Assembly (NCBI GenBank): GCA_021199135.1
Contig: JAJQIQ010000004.1
Location: 1-7,347, forward strand
From: Clostridiales bacterium
Lineage (GTDB): Bacteria; Bacillota; Clostridia; Lachnospirales; Lachnospiraceae
Direction of reading: 5' to 3'
Length of the DNA: 7,347 bases
The notes under the pieces are model-generated. The model was not told where the DNA came from, searched no databases, and saw nothing but the letters and a program-made list of their open reading frames with translations. Made by a program: the position numbers and the translations under genes. Position 1 is the first letter of the stretch, and every line of letters starts with the position of its first letter. Shown one piece after another: positions 1 to 5,211 of this stretch.

Positions 1-141
1 GTATTTTTTGACGCGGTGATCTACACCGCCGTGCTCCTTGCGGGCTGCATCGCCGCCGCCGCGTGGATACTGCTGTTTTACGGCCCCTCCTTCATTGTGT
101 CAAAAAATAAGATGGCTTATGATGTCTCATCAATCGCGTAG
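1..141 (+). CDS. C-terminal end of an unidentified membrane protein (partial)
   Basis: Reading frame 1 is open from the window edge to a TAG at 139-141, giving 46 residues. Residues about 7-27 form a hydrophobic, alanine-rich stretch (VIYTAVLLAGCIAAAAWILL) that would cross the membrane once, followed by a short polar tail with KNK. The GC-rich third positions of the first 33 or so codons resemble the real genes in the window, which supports coding. The last 8 codons overlap the 3' end of the minus-strand ATPase relic, so the tail KMAYDVSSIA may be foreign sequence picked up when the original stop codon was lost at a recombination junction. The family cannot be recognised from this fragment; it could be the last helix of a transporter or a sensor. 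Partial at its 5' end. Confidence 0.45.
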   Translation, partial: VFFDAVIYTAVLLAGCIAAAAWILLFYGPSFIVSKNKMAYDVSSIA

Positions 142-650
142 CTGTGTTTTTTGATTGGAAGGATTCCGGTCATGTATGCCCCGGCAATGGCCTCGTCTGT
201 CGCAGGTCCACCCTTGAACAGACCGCGGAGGAGTTGGACGTACTCCTTCTGCACTCCATCGTCGTTTTTTGCCTCGCGGAAAAGCGCGTCCCACTCGTCA
301 ATGATGATGAAGAATTGATCCCCGGTTTTCTCGGTGACAGCTATTAAAGCGCCGGCAAGAATTGTAACGCTATCCGCGACGCAGTCGGGATATGCGGTGC
401 GGATTTCCGCGACGACCTCGCTCTCGATATTTGAGACGACTTTTGTCGCATCGCGCAATCGCGAAATGGTGCGCGTGACGTCGATGTAGATCACGTTCAG
501 TTTGTTCATATATGTCTCGAACGAATCTGCCCTTGATATCTCAAGCCCCTCGAACATCTCCTGCGAATCAAAGCCCTTGCTGTAGTAGGCGCAGAGCATA
601 TTTGCGGCGAAGGACTTGCCAAACCGCCTCGGGCGCGAGAAACACCTCAT
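117..650 (-). pseudogene. Remnant of an AAA-ATPase-like protein (ATPase core only; both ends missing)
   Basis: The 177 residues carry the hallmark P-loop of the AAA-ATPase-like family (RPRRFGKS, residues 6-13, followed by FAANMLCAYYSKG) and a Walker B motif (FFIIIDEWD, about 113-121). Family members are usually around 500 residues or more. They have some 40-50 residues before the P-loop (a YVDKT-type region) and a long C-terminal part ending in a PD-(D/E)XK nuclease-like domain. Here the P-loop begins almost at the start codon, an in-frame stop lies only nine codons upstream (675-677), and there is no Shine-Dalgarno before the ATG. The C-terminus breaks off just after the usual AYMTGILPIKKH segment and ends in unrelated SYAIDETS. 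No continuation was found in the other frames just outside either end. It is therefore read as a doubly truncated relic, probably not translated or not functional. The role of intact members is poorly known; they are often multi-copy and mobile-like. It converges on the membrane-protein fragment at the window edge. Confidence 0.8.
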
Positions 651-669
651 GCGGATTTTAATGTCAATG

Positions 670-680
670 AAATTTTAGCA
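670..680. repeat. 11-bp direct repeat, copy 1 (AAATTTTAGCA)
   Basis: An exact second copy lies at 790-800, 120 bp away, so the two copies bracket the 11-bp operator-like array. This copy also contains the in-frame stop upstream of the ATPase relic. It could be an insertion or deletion scar, or chance in AT-rich DNA. Confidence 0.4.
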
Positions 681-696
681 GTGGCGAGGACGGCAT

Positions 697-762
697 TCTT
701 AAACAAATCTTAATAAAGTCATAATGAAACCTTACGCTTTTCTCCGTAGAATCTTAATGTGA
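697..762 (+). promoter_or_regulatory. Six-unit 11-bp direct-repeat array, probable response-regulator operator of the ABC operon
   Basis: Cut into 11-mers, this stretch reads TCTTAAACAAA, TCTTAATAAAG, TCATAATGAAA, CCTTACGCTTT, TCTCCGTAGAA and TCTTAATGTGA. Units 1, 2 and 6 carry an exact TCTTAA, unit 3 has one mismatch, unit 4 two and unit 5 three, all in the same 11-bp register. Head-to-tail hexamers at 11-bp spacing are the classic binding mode of OmpR/PhoB-class response regulators: one monomer per half-site on one face of the helix. On the other strand the motif is TTAAGA-N5-TTAAGA, similar in layout to streptococcal CiaR sites. The last unit ends 63 bp before the first permease start codon, a place where a bound regulator could touch RNA polymerase. 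No response regulator gene is in the window. The periodicity is seen; regulator class and effect are inferred. Confidence 0.6.
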
Positions 763-774
763 TTTCAGGTATGC

Positions 775-789
775 TTTTATTGGTAAATT
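775..789 (+). promoter_or_regulatory. Possible -10 region of the ABC operon promoter (weak)
   Basis: Two poor TATAAT matches are present: TTTTAT at 775-780, which sits 17 bp after the last TCTTAA unit, and TAAATT at 784-789. Neither has a good TTGACA partner, which fits a promoter that depends on an activator bound to the upstream array. The precise start site cannot be fixed from sequence. Confidence 0.3.
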
Positions 790-800
790 AAATTTTAGCA
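790..800. repeat. 11-bp direct repeat, copy 2 (AAATTTTAGCA)
   Basis: Identical to 670-680. It lies between the operator-like array and the ribosome binding site of the first permease gene, inside the probable 5' leader or core promoter. The flanking bases differ on both sides. Confidence 0.4.
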
Positions 801-810
801 TATCAAATTA

Positions 811-817
811 AAAGGGG
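811..817 (+). promoter_or_regulatory. Ribosome binding site that decides the permease 1 start
   Basis: AAAGGGG lies 8 nt before the ATG at 826. Two upstream in-frame GTG codons exist: the one at 817 overlaps this site and so cannot use it, and the one at 823 is spaced too close. The ATG at 826 is the best start. Confidence 0.7.
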
Positions 818-825
818 TGATTGTG

Positions 826-1971
826 ATGAAAATTCGAGACAAGAGCATGACAATCCTTCTGATCGTCGTGTTCTCGCTGACGTTCTTCGTGCTGTGGAAC
901 GTCGCGGACCTCGCCGCAAGGATAAGGGCGCAGGACGAGGGTGAGGAGCTCTATCTGAGCGGGCACACGCTCTCGGCGTACTGTAGCGTCCCTGCGCAGC
1001 TTCGGGCGGACGGGGAGCAGGATGAGGCGATGGAATATTTTGAAAATTTCTATCAGGGACTGTCGGAATTTATCGGCGAGATCGGGGAGTGCAACATCTC
1101 CTTCCCGTCGCTCTATTTCCCGGTGCGCTACAGGCCGTCCTACGCGTGGACGGAGATCGTCGCCGCGCAGAATGAAAGCCTGCCCTATGAGCTTCAGGAG
1201 ACCTACGACGCAGATGCGCCGCTCTATGTCGGGGAGAGTTTGAAAAAATATATAAAAAATGACGGCGAAAGACATATCATAAACCTCAATAAGCACGAGT
1301 TTGAGGTCGCGGGGATCCTGAAAAATTACGGGATGAGCGGGCAGGACGAGAGGGTTATCATCCTGTACGGCGCGCTCCCCGATGGCGACAGAGCATTTGT
1401 TGACGAAACGCTCGTGAAATATTTTTTCGACAATTACGGCACGGGGATAAAGATATCGGTCGACGGCGATGACGCGGCATCTGTCGCCCAGGCCTTCGGC
1501 TCGCTCGTCTCATTCATGAGCGGGCAGGAGGGCGTGACGGTGCAGACCGTCCCGGCGGGCACGCAGTCCGGAGAGCAGAACAATTGGTATAGGCAGTTTA
1601 ACTCATGGTTCGACGGGATCGCGGCCGTCTTCTCTGTGCTGTGCATACTGACGGTGTCGGGGCTGTGGTTCGCGCGGAGGCGGCGGGAGCTTCTTATAAG
1701 GCGTGTCTTCGGCTGCAGGGCGCAGGATATTTGGATTGTTTTCATAAAGGATATATTCTTGGCGGCAATCATTTCGCTTGCGATAAGCACCGTTTTGTAT
1801 ATTGTTTACGCGGCGGCCTCGGGCAGGGGCATCGAGTGGGCAAGGCTGCCGCTGCAGTGCCTCGTGATGCTCGCCGGTGCAGTAATTATTGTGATGATTG
1901 CGACGGCTTTTCCGACGGCGAAGACGATGTCGGCGGAACCGGCGGAGAGCCTAGGAAGGTACAGGGGGTGA
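826..1971 (+). CDS. ABC transporter permease subunit 1, MacB/FtsX type
   Basis: This 381-residue membrane protein has the 1+3 helix plan of the MacB/FtsX superfamily. TM1 is at about 9-30, followed by an extracytoplasmic domain of about 230 residues (31-262) and three C-terminal helices at about 264-283, 307-330 and 342-361. Right after TM2 comes the basic stretch RRRRELLIRRVFG (284-296), which matches the family's cytoplasmic coupling segment. The C-terminus PTAKTMSAEPAESLGR fits the usual family ending with a Pro and a short acidic/Leu motif. Such subunits do not form a substrate channel; in known members they pass the ATPase stroke to the outside domain. It opens a three-gene operon: its stop is 4 nt before the next permease and the 3' end supplies that gene's GGGGG ribosome binding site. 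Sequence identity to permease 2 looks low apart from layout, so a heterodimer is inferred. The outer domain is too divergent to name a substrate. Expression is probably governed by the upstream 11-bp repeat array. Confidence 0.85.
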   Translation: MKIRDKSMTILLIVVFSLTFFVLWNVADLAARIRAQDEGEELYLSGHTLSAYCSVPAQLRADGEQDEAMEYFENFYQGLSEFIGEIGECNISFPSLYFPVRYRPSYAWTEIVAAQNESLPYELQETYDADAPLYVGESLKKYIKNDGERHIINLNKHEFEVAGILKNYGMSGQDERVIILYGALPDGDRAFVDETLVKYFFDNYGTGIKISVDGDDAASVAQAFGSLVSFMSGQEGVTVQTVPAGTQSGEQNNWYRQFNSWFDGIAAVFSVLCILTVSGLWFARRRRELLIRRVFGCRAQDIWIVFIKDIFLAAIISLAISTVLYIVYAAASGRGIEWARLPLQCLVMLAGAVIIVMIATAFPTAKTMSAEPAESLGRYRG

Positions 1972-1975
1972 CGCG

Positions 1976-3208
1976 ATGAGGGCAGGGACGAAAATACGCA
2001 TGGGGCTTGACATGATCCTGTGGGAGAAAAAGAACTTTATTTTCTCAATATTATTGGCTGGGACGGGCTTTCTGCTGGCGGGGTTCACGCTTTTGGTTTT
2101 CCTAGTCGCAAATTACGCGAGGATCTCCGCGAACGACGTCCTCTCGCAGGGGATATCGCACACGGGGACGGTCATGGTGGACGATTGCTACACGGACGAG
2201 GCGACCGCGTATCGGAGGGCGGCTGCAGAGCTTGGGGACATTGCCGGTATCGGTGCCGTGCACTACGGCGGCTACGACAGGACGGTCTTCCCTGACCTGT
2301 ATGCAATCCAGGACGGAAACAGCGTAAACGAGACGAACCCGGGATACCTGCAGATGCTTGTCGTCGACATGGAGGCACTTGACATCGGGCAACTTGAGAT
2401 TGCGGAGGGAACGGCCCCAAATGCTCTGGATGCCTCAGATGATAATGTCTTTTATCTCTACCTCGGCTATGCCTACCGCGGCATCGAAGTCGGGACGCAG
2501 TACCAAGACGGCGGCATCACCTACGAGGTCGCGGGGATGCTGAAAAAGGACGCGACATTTTTATCGACAGAGCTGTCGTCGTACATAAGCCTTGCGACGA
2601 TGCGCTGCGACGTGAACATGAACTACGAGATAGTCTGCGTCAGCAGCGGGATGTCGACATATGCGCCGTGGTTCTTCGCGGTGGACAAAAATTCGGATTT
2701 CGAGGCGGGAATGCAAAAGCTCGAGGAGCTCGCCGAGGAATACGGCGTCGACACGGAGTTTACGCCGCTCGAGGAATCGTTCGAGGAGGCGGACGAGGAG
2801 AGCGAGATTTTGCAGGACATACTGCGGGAGACATTGTCCTTATTTTTAATCGTCATTTTTGTGATAATAACGGTGCTCGAGGTCGTGCAGGTCTACCACA
2901 TGTCGCACAGGTTCGGGATATTTTACGCGGTGGGCTTCGAGACCTCGGACATATGGCAGATGCTCATGGTAAAAAATATAATTTATTTCATATGCTCGGC
3001 GGCGATCGGGACTTGTCTGACGATATTTGTCGGGCGTAAATGTTTCGTAGATGACTTTCAGGCATCGGAGGTGTTTGGGAGGCTTTTGTTCCTGCGAGTG
3101 CTTCCGGTATGTATCTTGCTCATGCTTGCGATATTCGCCGTGGCGACCGCCGTGCCGTGCCGCATCTTCGGGAAGATGGACCCGGCGGAGCTTCTGAAGG
3201 AGGAATGA
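1976..3208 (+). CDS. ABC transporter permease subunit 2, MacB/FtsX type
   Basis: This 410-residue partner permease has the same plan as the gene before it. TM1 is at about 21-45, the extracytoplasmic domain at about 46-284, TM2 at about 285-306, TM3 at about 333-353 and TM4 at about 370-393. After TM2 the segment HMSHRFGIFYAVGFETSDIW (310-329) is the FtsX-like coupling region that docks on the ATPase. The protein ends MDPAELLKEE, the typical DP-x-E-L-L tail of the superfamily. The outer domain ends in a very acidic, Glu-rich, probably helical stretch (residues about 249-280) leading into TM2, as the stalk helices of MacB do. A GGGGG ribosome binding site sits in the end of the upstream gene. 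Two unlike permeases plus one ATPase suggests a heterodimer of LolC/LolE type. No lipoprotein signal peptide and no adaptor gene is visible, so the cargo or signal is unknown. Confidence 0.85.
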   Translation: MRAGTKIRMGLDMILWEKKNFIFSILLAGTGFLLAGFTLLVFLVANYARISANDVLSQGISHTGTVMVDDCYTDEATAYRRAAAELGDIAGIGAVHYGGYDRTVFPDLYAIQDGNSVNETNPGYLQMLVVDMEALDIGQLEIAEGTAPNALDASDDNVFYLYLGYAYRGIEVGTQYQDGGITYEVAGMLKKDATFLSTELSSYISLATMRCDVNMNYEIVCVSSGMSTYAPWFFAVDKNSDFEAGMQKLEELAEEYGVDTEFTPLEESFEEADEESEILQDILRETLSLFLIVIFVIITVLEVVQVYHMSHRFGIFYAVGFETSDIWQMLMVKNIIYFICSAAIGTCLTIFVGRKCFVDDFQASEVFGRLLFLRVLPVCILLMLAIFAVATAVPCRIFGKMDPAELLKEE

Positions 3209-3211
3209 GAG

Positions 3212-3874
3212 ATGATAAGACTTGAAAACATATGCAAGATTTACGGGAAAAAACAGGCCAGCACCAAGGCACTTACGGACATTTCGCTCGAGGTGGGGGA
3301 CGGCGAGATGGTCGCCATCGTCGGGACGTCCGGCTCGGGGAAGACCACGCTGCTCAACATCCTCGGGGCGATGTCGCGGCCTGATTCGGGAACTTATTTT
3401 TACGGGGAGAGGGACGTGACGAAACTCGATAAAAACGCCCTGAACAATTTCCGAAGGGATGAGGTCGGATTCGTGTTCCAGTATTTCGAGCTGATGGAGC
3501 AGTACACGGTGCTTGAAAACGTCGAGATGCCGCTCCTGCCAAAGGGAGTGCGGGGGCGGGAGAGGCGCGAGCGGGCGATGGACTGCCTGGCGCGGCTCGG
3601 CATTGAAAAATTGTCGCAGAGACGTCCCGGGAGCCTCTCGGGAGGGCAGAGGCAGAGGTGCGCGATTGCCCGCGCCATCGTCGGAGACTGCGGCCTCATC
3701 CTTGCGGACGAGCCCACAGGAGCGCTCGACAACAGGACGACGGGCGACATCCTCGACGTGTTTGGAGAGATTAATGCGGCGGGAAGGACAGTCATAATAA
3801 TCACGCATGACATGGAGGTCGCCAGCCGCTGCGGGAGGGTGCTTCAAATCGAGGACGGGAGGATAGTGGAGTAA
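3212..3874 (+). CDS. ABC transporter ATP-binding subunit (MacB/LolD/FtsE-type)
   Basis: A complete 220-residue nucleotide-binding subunit that powers the two preceding permeases from the cytoplasmic side. Every catalytic motif is intact: Walker A GTSGSGKT (38-45), Q-loop Q90, signature LSGGQ (142-146), Walker B LILADE (162-167) with catalytic Glu167, D-loop ALD (171-173) and switch His199 in ITHD. The motif ADEPTGALD is characteristic of the LolD/MacB/FtsE/BceA group, in line with the permease type. Length is normal for a stand-alone subunit, and there is no extra C-terminal domain. Translation starts from an excellent AAGGAGGA (3197-3204) inside the end of permease 2, with only 3 nt between the genes, so the three subunits are made from one mRNA. 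It is the last gene of the operon, and no intrinsic terminator follows it before the DUF4143 gene. Confidence 0.95.
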   Translation: MIRLENICKIYGKKQASTKALTDISLEVGDGEMVAIVGTSGSGKTTLLNILGAMSRPDSGTYFYGERDVTKLDKNALNNFRRDEVGFVFQYFELMEQYTVLENVEMPLLPKGVRGRERRERAMDCLARLGIEKLSQRRPGSLSGGQRQRCAIARAIVGDCGLILADEPTGALDNRTTGDILDVFGEINAAGRTVIIITHDMEVASRCGRVLQIEDGRIVE

Positions 3875-3882
3875 TATTTTCC

Positions 3883-3911
3883 TTGACAAACCCTCCATTT
3901 TATGCAAAAAT
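3883..3911 (+). promoter_or_regulatory. Probable promoter of the DUF4143 ATPase gene
   Basis: A perfect TTGACA (3883-3888) is followed after 17 bp by AAAAAT (3906-3911), a 4 of 6 match to TATAAT. TAAAAT at 3911-3916 is a better hexamer but is 22 bp away. Transcription would begin near 3918, inside the loop of the inverted repeat, leaving only the right arm in the mRNA. Confidence 0.45.
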
Positions 3912-3946
3912 AAAATCAGAGTTTGGATTTGCATAAATTTGGAGGG
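3891..3946. repeat. Imperfect inverted repeat whose right arm is the ATPase ribosome binding site
   Basis: The left arm (3891-3908) is CCCTCCATTTTATGCAAA and the right arm (3928-3946) is TTTGCATAAATTTGGAGGG. TATGCAAA/TTTGCATA pairs over 8 bp and CCCTCC/GGAGGG over 6 bp, with a small internal loop between them and a 19-nt apical loop. The right arm holds the Shine-Dalgarno GGAGGGG, 5 nt before the ATG at 3952. In RNA copied from upstream the hairpin would cover the ribosome binding site. It has no U-tract after it, so it is not an intrinsic terminator. As DNA it could instead be an operator for a dimeric regulator. Confidence 0.65.
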
Positions 3947-3951
3947 GCAAA

Positions 3952-5199
3952 ATGTACTACGAGCGGGCCATTGAGCCGGTGATCCAGGAGATAAATGAGA
4001 CGTTTCCAGTCTTGGTCGTGACGGGGCCGAGGCAGGTCGGCAAGACGACGCTGCTTTCGAGGATGGCGAAAAGCGACAGGAAGATTGTCTCCCTCGACAA
4101 TCCGACCGTGAGGAATTTTGCCAAGACCGAGCCGGAGATGTTTCTGCAGCGGTACGCCCCACCTGTCATGATAGATGAGATTCAGTACGCCCCCGAACTT
4201 TTCGATTATATAAAAATATGGGCAGACCGTGAGAGGCGATGCGGGGATTTTTGGTTGACAGGCTCACAGGCATATCATATGATGAAGCATGTGACGGAGT
4301 CACTGGCGGGGAGGGCAGGCGTTGTCCGTATGCTCGGGCTTTCCAACGATGAGATTCGTGGGTTGAATTTTATGCCATTTAGGGTGGATATTCCCGACCT
4401 GATGAAAAGGGCGGGCGCGGCGGCTCCCATGAACGTTTCCGAGATTTATCAGAGGATTTTTAAGGGATCGATGCCGCGACTTTATGAAAATGATAAGGTG
4501 AACAGTTCCAGGTATTACGAGTCATATCTCGAGACATATATCAGCCGCGACATAAGGGATCTGTCGCAGGTGGCAGATGAGCTGACATTTTTAAATTTCA
4601 TGAATATCGTCGCCGCTCGGACCGCGACAAATGTGAATTACGAGACATTGGCGGGCGAGGCGGGCATCACTGCGCCCACGGCGAAACGCTGGCTTTCCAT
4701 ATTGGTCTCATCGGGGATCGTCGCGCTGATCCAGCCGTTTTCAAACAATGCCCTAAAGCGCGTGATAAAAGCACCGAGGATGTATTTTCTGGACACCGGC
4801 CTGTGCGCGCACCTGACCAAGTGGAACAGCGCCGAGGTGCTTGAGAGCGGGGCGATGGACGGCGCGTTTTTCGAGACCTGGGTCGTCTCCGAGATATATA
4901 AAAGCTACATAAACGCAGGTCAGACACCACCGCTTTATTTTTATCGCGACAGCAACAGGAGGGAAATCGACCTTATCATATATCAGGACGCGACCGTGAC
5001 CCCGATAGAGATAAAAAAGAGTGCGTTCCCAAAGAATGCGGTCAAAAATTTTTCGGTTTTAAATCCGCTTGAAAATGAGTCCGCAGAGGACGAGCCTCCG
5101 TTTAAAGTAAAAATCGGGAACGGCGCGGTGGTGTGCATGGCGGCGGATTTGATCCCTGTCGACAGAAAAAACTGGTACGTCCCGGCATGGCTGATTTAG
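3952..5199 (+). CDS. DUF4143-family ATPase (AAA_14 + winged helix + PD-(D/E)XK-like end)
   Basis: This 415-residue protein is complete and of usual family length. An N-terminal AAA_14 ATPase domain has Walker A GPRQVGKT (25-32), Walker B VMIDEIQ (72-78) and a sensor-like WLTGSQ (101-106). The DUF4143 region (about 190-345) contains ETYISRDIRDL (194-204), a likely winged helix (about 229-262) and the conserved YFLDTGL (278-284). The C-terminus has the spacing of a PD-(D/E)XK fold: FFETWVVSEI with Glu308 and Glu314, then REIDLII with Asp340, then IEIKKS with Glu353 and Lys355. The nuclease-type residues are therefore present, though activity in this family is not established. Biological role is unknown; these genes are often multi-copy and patchily distributed in anaerobes, which suggests transfer or a selfish or defence-like nature. 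It starts at an ATG behind GGAGGGG that forms one arm of an inverted repeat, and the following methyltransferase is coupled to its stop. Family assignment is firm; function is open. Confidence 0.93.
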   Translation: MYYERAIEPVIQEINETFPVLVVTGPRQVGKTTLLSRMAKSDRKIVSLDNPTVRNFAKTEPEMFLQRYAPPVMIDEIQYAPELFDYIKIWADRERRCGDFWLTGSQAYHMMKHVTESLAGRAGVVRMLGLSNDEIRGLNFMPFRVDIPDLMKRAGAAAPMNVSEIYQRIFKGSMPRLYENDKVNSSRYYESYLETYISRDIRDLSQVADELTFLNFMNIVAARTATNVNYETLAGEAGITAPTAKRWLSILVSSGIVALIQPFSNNALKRVIKAPRMYFLDTGLCAHLTKWNSAEVLESGAMDGAFFETWVVSEIYKSYINAGQTPPLYFYRDSNRREIDLIIYQDATVTPIEIKKSAFPKNAVKNFSVLNPLENESAEDEPPFKVKIGNGAVVCMAADLIPVDRKNWYVPAWLI

Positions 5200-5202
5200 G
5201 AG
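5198..5202 (+). promoter_or_regulatory. Ribosome binding site of the methyltransferase overlapping the ATPase stop codon
   Basis: AGGAG begins inside the TAG stop (5197-5199) of the ATPase gene and lies 9 nt before the ATG at 5212. The overlap suggests that ribosomes finishing the ATPase help start the next gene. Confidence 0.65.
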
Positions 5203-5211
5203 ATACGGCAT

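Noticed and set aside
651..700. Missing N-terminus of the minus-strand ATPase hidden by a frameshift
   Set aside because: Reading the reverse complement of 651-800 in the other frames gave no YVDKT-like or other family sequence, only short AT-rich frames with stops.
817..825. GTG at 817 as the start of permease 1
   Set aside because: It lies within the AAAGGGG ribosome binding site; the ATG at 826 has correct spacing and a standard start codon.
808..1296. Minus-strand open frame of 162 codons opposite permease 1
   Set aside because: It is antisense to a well-supported membrane protein, has no ribosome binding site that I can see, and shows Arg/Glu-rich shadow composition.
3891..3946. Inverted repeat as an intrinsic terminator of the ABC operon
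   Set aside because: The right arm is followed by GGCAAAATG rather than a run of T, and it coincides with a strong ribosome binding site, so a translational or operator role fits better.
2846..4162. Long minus-strand open frame of 438 codons opposite the ABC ATPase and neighbours
   Set aside because: It runs antisense to a gene with every ABC motif intact and across the start of the DUF4143 gene; its composition is rich in Arg, His and Pro as expected of an opposite-strand shadow in GC-rich DNA, with no recognisable domain.
3891..5211. Inverted repeat as the left terminal repeat of a transposable element carrying the DUF4143 gene
   Set aside because: No matching arm or target-site duplication was found near the end of the gene (5190-5215), and the next gene's ribosome binding site overlaps the stop codon.
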